A program made the translations under genes and the position numbers. Below are positions 19,108-20,963 of a stretch of DNA of 20,963 nt, in pieces. How positions within the stretch are numbered: the stretch's first letter is position 1; the number at the start of each line of letters is the position of its first letter. The stretch comes from Gp7-AA10 sp041483175 (GTDB lineage Bacteria; Acidobacteriota; Thermoanaerobaculia; Gp7-AA8), in contig JBGPFD010000037.1 of the NCBI GenBank assembly GCA_041483175.1, positions 1-20,963 of the forward strand, given 5' to 3'. The notes under the pieces are model-generated. The model was not told where the DNA came from and searched no databases. It saw only the letters and a list, made by a program, of their open reading frames with translations.

Positions 19108-20963
19108 CTAAGCACCTGTGGAACGCACCGATTTTTCCGCCAACACTTCCAGTGCGCGGTCGAACTCTTCCGCAAGCTGCTCCACTATCGCCGCCATATC
19201 CTGCAGTTTTCCTTCCCGGGCATTGGACTCGAGGGTCGCACACAATGAGTACATTCGCGTAGCCCCGATATTCCCGGAGCTGCTCTTGAGCGAGTGGGCC
19301 GCTCGCGCCAGCGCCTCAGTATTACCGGCGGCGGCGGAGTCGCGCAATTCGTGCAGCCGGAGGGATGCGTCCTCACGAAACAGTCCGGTGATATCGCGCA
19401 GAAACGTCGGATTGTCGCGGGCGAGCATCTGCAGGCCGTCGAGTTTCCCCTGGTCGACGACGACTTGCTCGCGCGTGCCGAGCCACCGCGCGAGCACTCC
19501 GCTGAGCCGCTGCGTGCTGACCGGTTTGGACAGGTAATCGTCCATGCCCGCGGCGATGCACTTGTCGCGTTCACCCTCGAGGATGTGCGCGGTGATGGCC
19601 ACGATTGGTACCCGTCGTGTTTCGTTTTCCATGCGGCGGATCGCCCGCGCCACGTCGTAGCCGTCGATGTCGGGCATCTGGCAGTCGAGGAGGACCAGAT
19701 CGTACGGCCGGCGCTGAACGGCATCGATCGCTTCGCCGCCACTGCCGACCACATCGGAGTCGTAGCCGAGATGCCGCAACTGCCCCATGGCCACCTTCTG
19801 GTTGACCAGGTTGTCTTCGACGATCAGGATTCGTTTCGCCTGATCAGCGGGCGGCTGCGTGGAGAGCGGAGGGCTGCTGTCCTCCACCGGAAGACGCCGA
19901 ATCACCTGCGCGATGGCCGACGCGAGCGGCGCGCGGCGGACGGGCTTCATGACGAACGTATCGATTCCCTCGGCGCGGAAGAACTCGACGTCGTTCTTGC
20001 GGCGGCCGATCGCGGTGACCAGTACGATCGGAGTAGCGCAAACGGCAGGATCGGCGTGAATCTCGCGCGCGGCGCTGATCCCGTCCGTCCCGGCGAGCTG
20101 CATCTCCAACACCACGATGTCGAACGGGTGCTTCGCCGCCGCCGCATCACGCAGCGCTTTCAATGCATGTTCCGCGGACGAGACCTCCTCGACAGCGACA
20201 GACGAGGAGGTCAGATGCCGCCGGAGTACGAGCCGATTCATCTCGTTCGAATCGACCAGTAGCGCGCGCACGCCTGCCAGTGCCGGCCGGCGCGCGTTGA
20301 CTTCGGGCCGCAGATCCTCCTGGAATTTGACGGTGAACCAGAAGGTCGAGCCCTCGCCAAGGGAGCTGGCGACGCCGATCCGTCCGCCGAGCATGTCCAC
20401 GAGCTGTCGTGAGATCGCCAGGCCGAGTCCCGTGCCGCCGTGCCTTCGGGTCGTCGAGCCGTCCGCCTGCACGAACGGCTCGAACAGGCGCTTCTGATCG
20501 GCGTCCGCAATCCCGATCCCGGTGTCGTTGACCAGAAACCACAGCTCGGTTTCATCGTCGCGCTCGTTCTCACGCATGACCGAGAGGCTGACCTCGCCGG
20601 ACTCGGTGAACTTGACCGCGTTGCCGATGAGGTTCAGCAGCACCTGGCGAAGGCGGAGCGCGTCGCCGCGGAGATGCCGATGCACGTCGGGATAGATGAC
20701 GGCGCGGAATCGCAGCCCCTTCGCCGCGGCGCGCTCGGCAAAAACGTCGGTGATGCCGTCGATCAGCTCGTCGAGATCGAACTCCACCGGCTTGATAGTC
20801 AGCTTTCCGGCCTCCATCTTCGCCAGATCGAGAATGTCGTCGACCAGCGCGAGCAGCGCTTCCGCGCTCCCACGGATGGTCTGCGCGTACTCGCGCTGTT
20901 CGGTGGAGAGCGCGGTTCGCAACAGGAGATCGGCCATGCCGACGACACCGTTCATCGGCGTGC
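19108..20963 (-). CDS. Hybrid histidine kinase with two receivers and HPt (N-terminus beyond window)
   Basis: The gene runs in from the right edge; at least 617 C-terminal residues are present. The first visible residues, TPMNGVVGM, follow the H-box, so the phospho-acceptor His is just outside. Then come the dimerisation helices, and an ATPase domain with N-box LNLIGNAVKFT and G-boxes NDTGIGIAD and GGTGLGLAIS. Receiver 1 has Glu (codon 20104-20106, VVLEMQL) where the phospho-acceptor Asp should be, and DSN instead of DDN. Receiver 2 is complete (VEDN, LLDCQMP, TAH, SKP). An HPt domain with His in AAHSLKSSSGN ends the protein. This is the layout of BarA/ArcB-like phosphorelay kinases. The HPt could hand phosphate to the receivers of the two downstream genes. 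Sensor domains are not visible. Confidence 0.95.
   Translation of the reverse strand, partial: TPMNGVVGMADLLLRTALSTEQREYAQTIRGSAEALLALVDDILDLAKMEAGKLTIKPVEFDLDELIDGITDVFAERAAAKGLRFRAVIYPDVHRHLRGDALRLRQVLLNLIGNAVKFTESGEVSLSVMRENERDDETELWFLVNDTGIGIADADQKRLFEPFVQADGSTTRRHGGTGLGLAISRQLVDMLGGRIGVASSLGEGSTFWFTVKFQEDLRPEVNARRPALAGVRALLVDSNEMNRLVLRRHLTSSSVAVEEVSSAEHALKALRDAAAAKHPFDIVVLEMQLAGTDGISAAREIHADPAVCATPIVLVTAIGRRKNDVEFFRAEGIDTFVMKPVRRAPLASAIAQVIRRLPVEDSSPPLSTQPPADQAKRILIVEDNLVNQKVAMGQLRHLGYDSDVVGSGGEAIDAVQRRPYDLVLLDCQMPDIDGYDVARAIRRMENETRRVPIVAITAHILEGERDKCIAAGMDDYLSKPVSTQRLSGVLARWLGTREQVVVDQGKLDGLQMLARDNPTFLRDITGLFREDASLRLHELRDSAAAGNTEALARAAHSLKSSSGNIGATRMYSLCATLESNAREGKLQDMAAIVEQLAEEFDRALEVLAEKSVRSTGA

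Overview
This is a high-GC, Gram-negative-type bacterial window of about 21 kb. The outer-membrane barrel protein, Tat-exported periplasmic proteins and periplasm-facing formate dehydrogenase imply a double membrane. The Ser/Thr kinase N-terminus (GAGGMGEVWRAEDTRL...), the dense use of hybrid histidine kinases and the palindromic intergenic repeats resemble Acidobacteriota or a neighbouring uncultivated phylum. That placement is inference from family resemblance; no rRNA or tRNA is present to confirm it. All genes are ordinary-looking chromosomal genes, and no transposase, phage or CRISPR was seen.

Layout. (a) 1-1340, plus strand: the end of an unknown gene, a crotonase-fold protein resembling ECHDC3 that lacks both usual catalytic glutamates, and a small unknown protein. 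(b) 1341-1696: non-coding, with two hairpins between converging genes. (c) 1697-7519, minus strand: a CUT1-type ABC importer in the order Tat-exported binding protein, ATPase, MalF-like permease, MalG-like permease, then an outer-membrane barrel protein. Together these could form one uptake route across the envelope; the substrate is unknown. (d) 7590-9229, plus strand: fdhD followed by a DinB-fold protein with a 4-base overlap. (e) 9261-15199, minus strand: a selenocysteine-containing, membrane-bound, respiratory formate dehydrogenase (alpha, beta, gamma), then fdhE and a hemerythrin-like protein. With fdhD, the structural subunits and both dedicated accessory proteins are present. The alpha gene contains an in-frame UGA followed by a SECIS-like hairpin. 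(f) 15257-15850: an unknown two-helix membrane protein. (g) 15963-20963, minus strand: a signalling cluster of a hybrid histidine kinase (start beyond the window edge) with two receivers and an HPt domain, a Ser/Thr kinase fused to a receiver, and a receiver/degenerate-GGDEF/EAL protein.

Cross-cutting feature. Nearly every gene junction carries a different GC-rich palindrome. The block between the two permeases is flanked by a near-perfect direct repeat that spans the stop codon of one gene and the start codon of the next, as if a roughly 105-bp element inserted into a TAG|ATG junction and duplicated its target. Another family has three copies (one at 9241, two facing each other at 15902-15970) and supplies the TAG stop codon of two unrelated genes at the same position in the repeat. 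These elements and the histidine kinase / Ser-Thr kinase / EAL cluster are the parts most worth following up.
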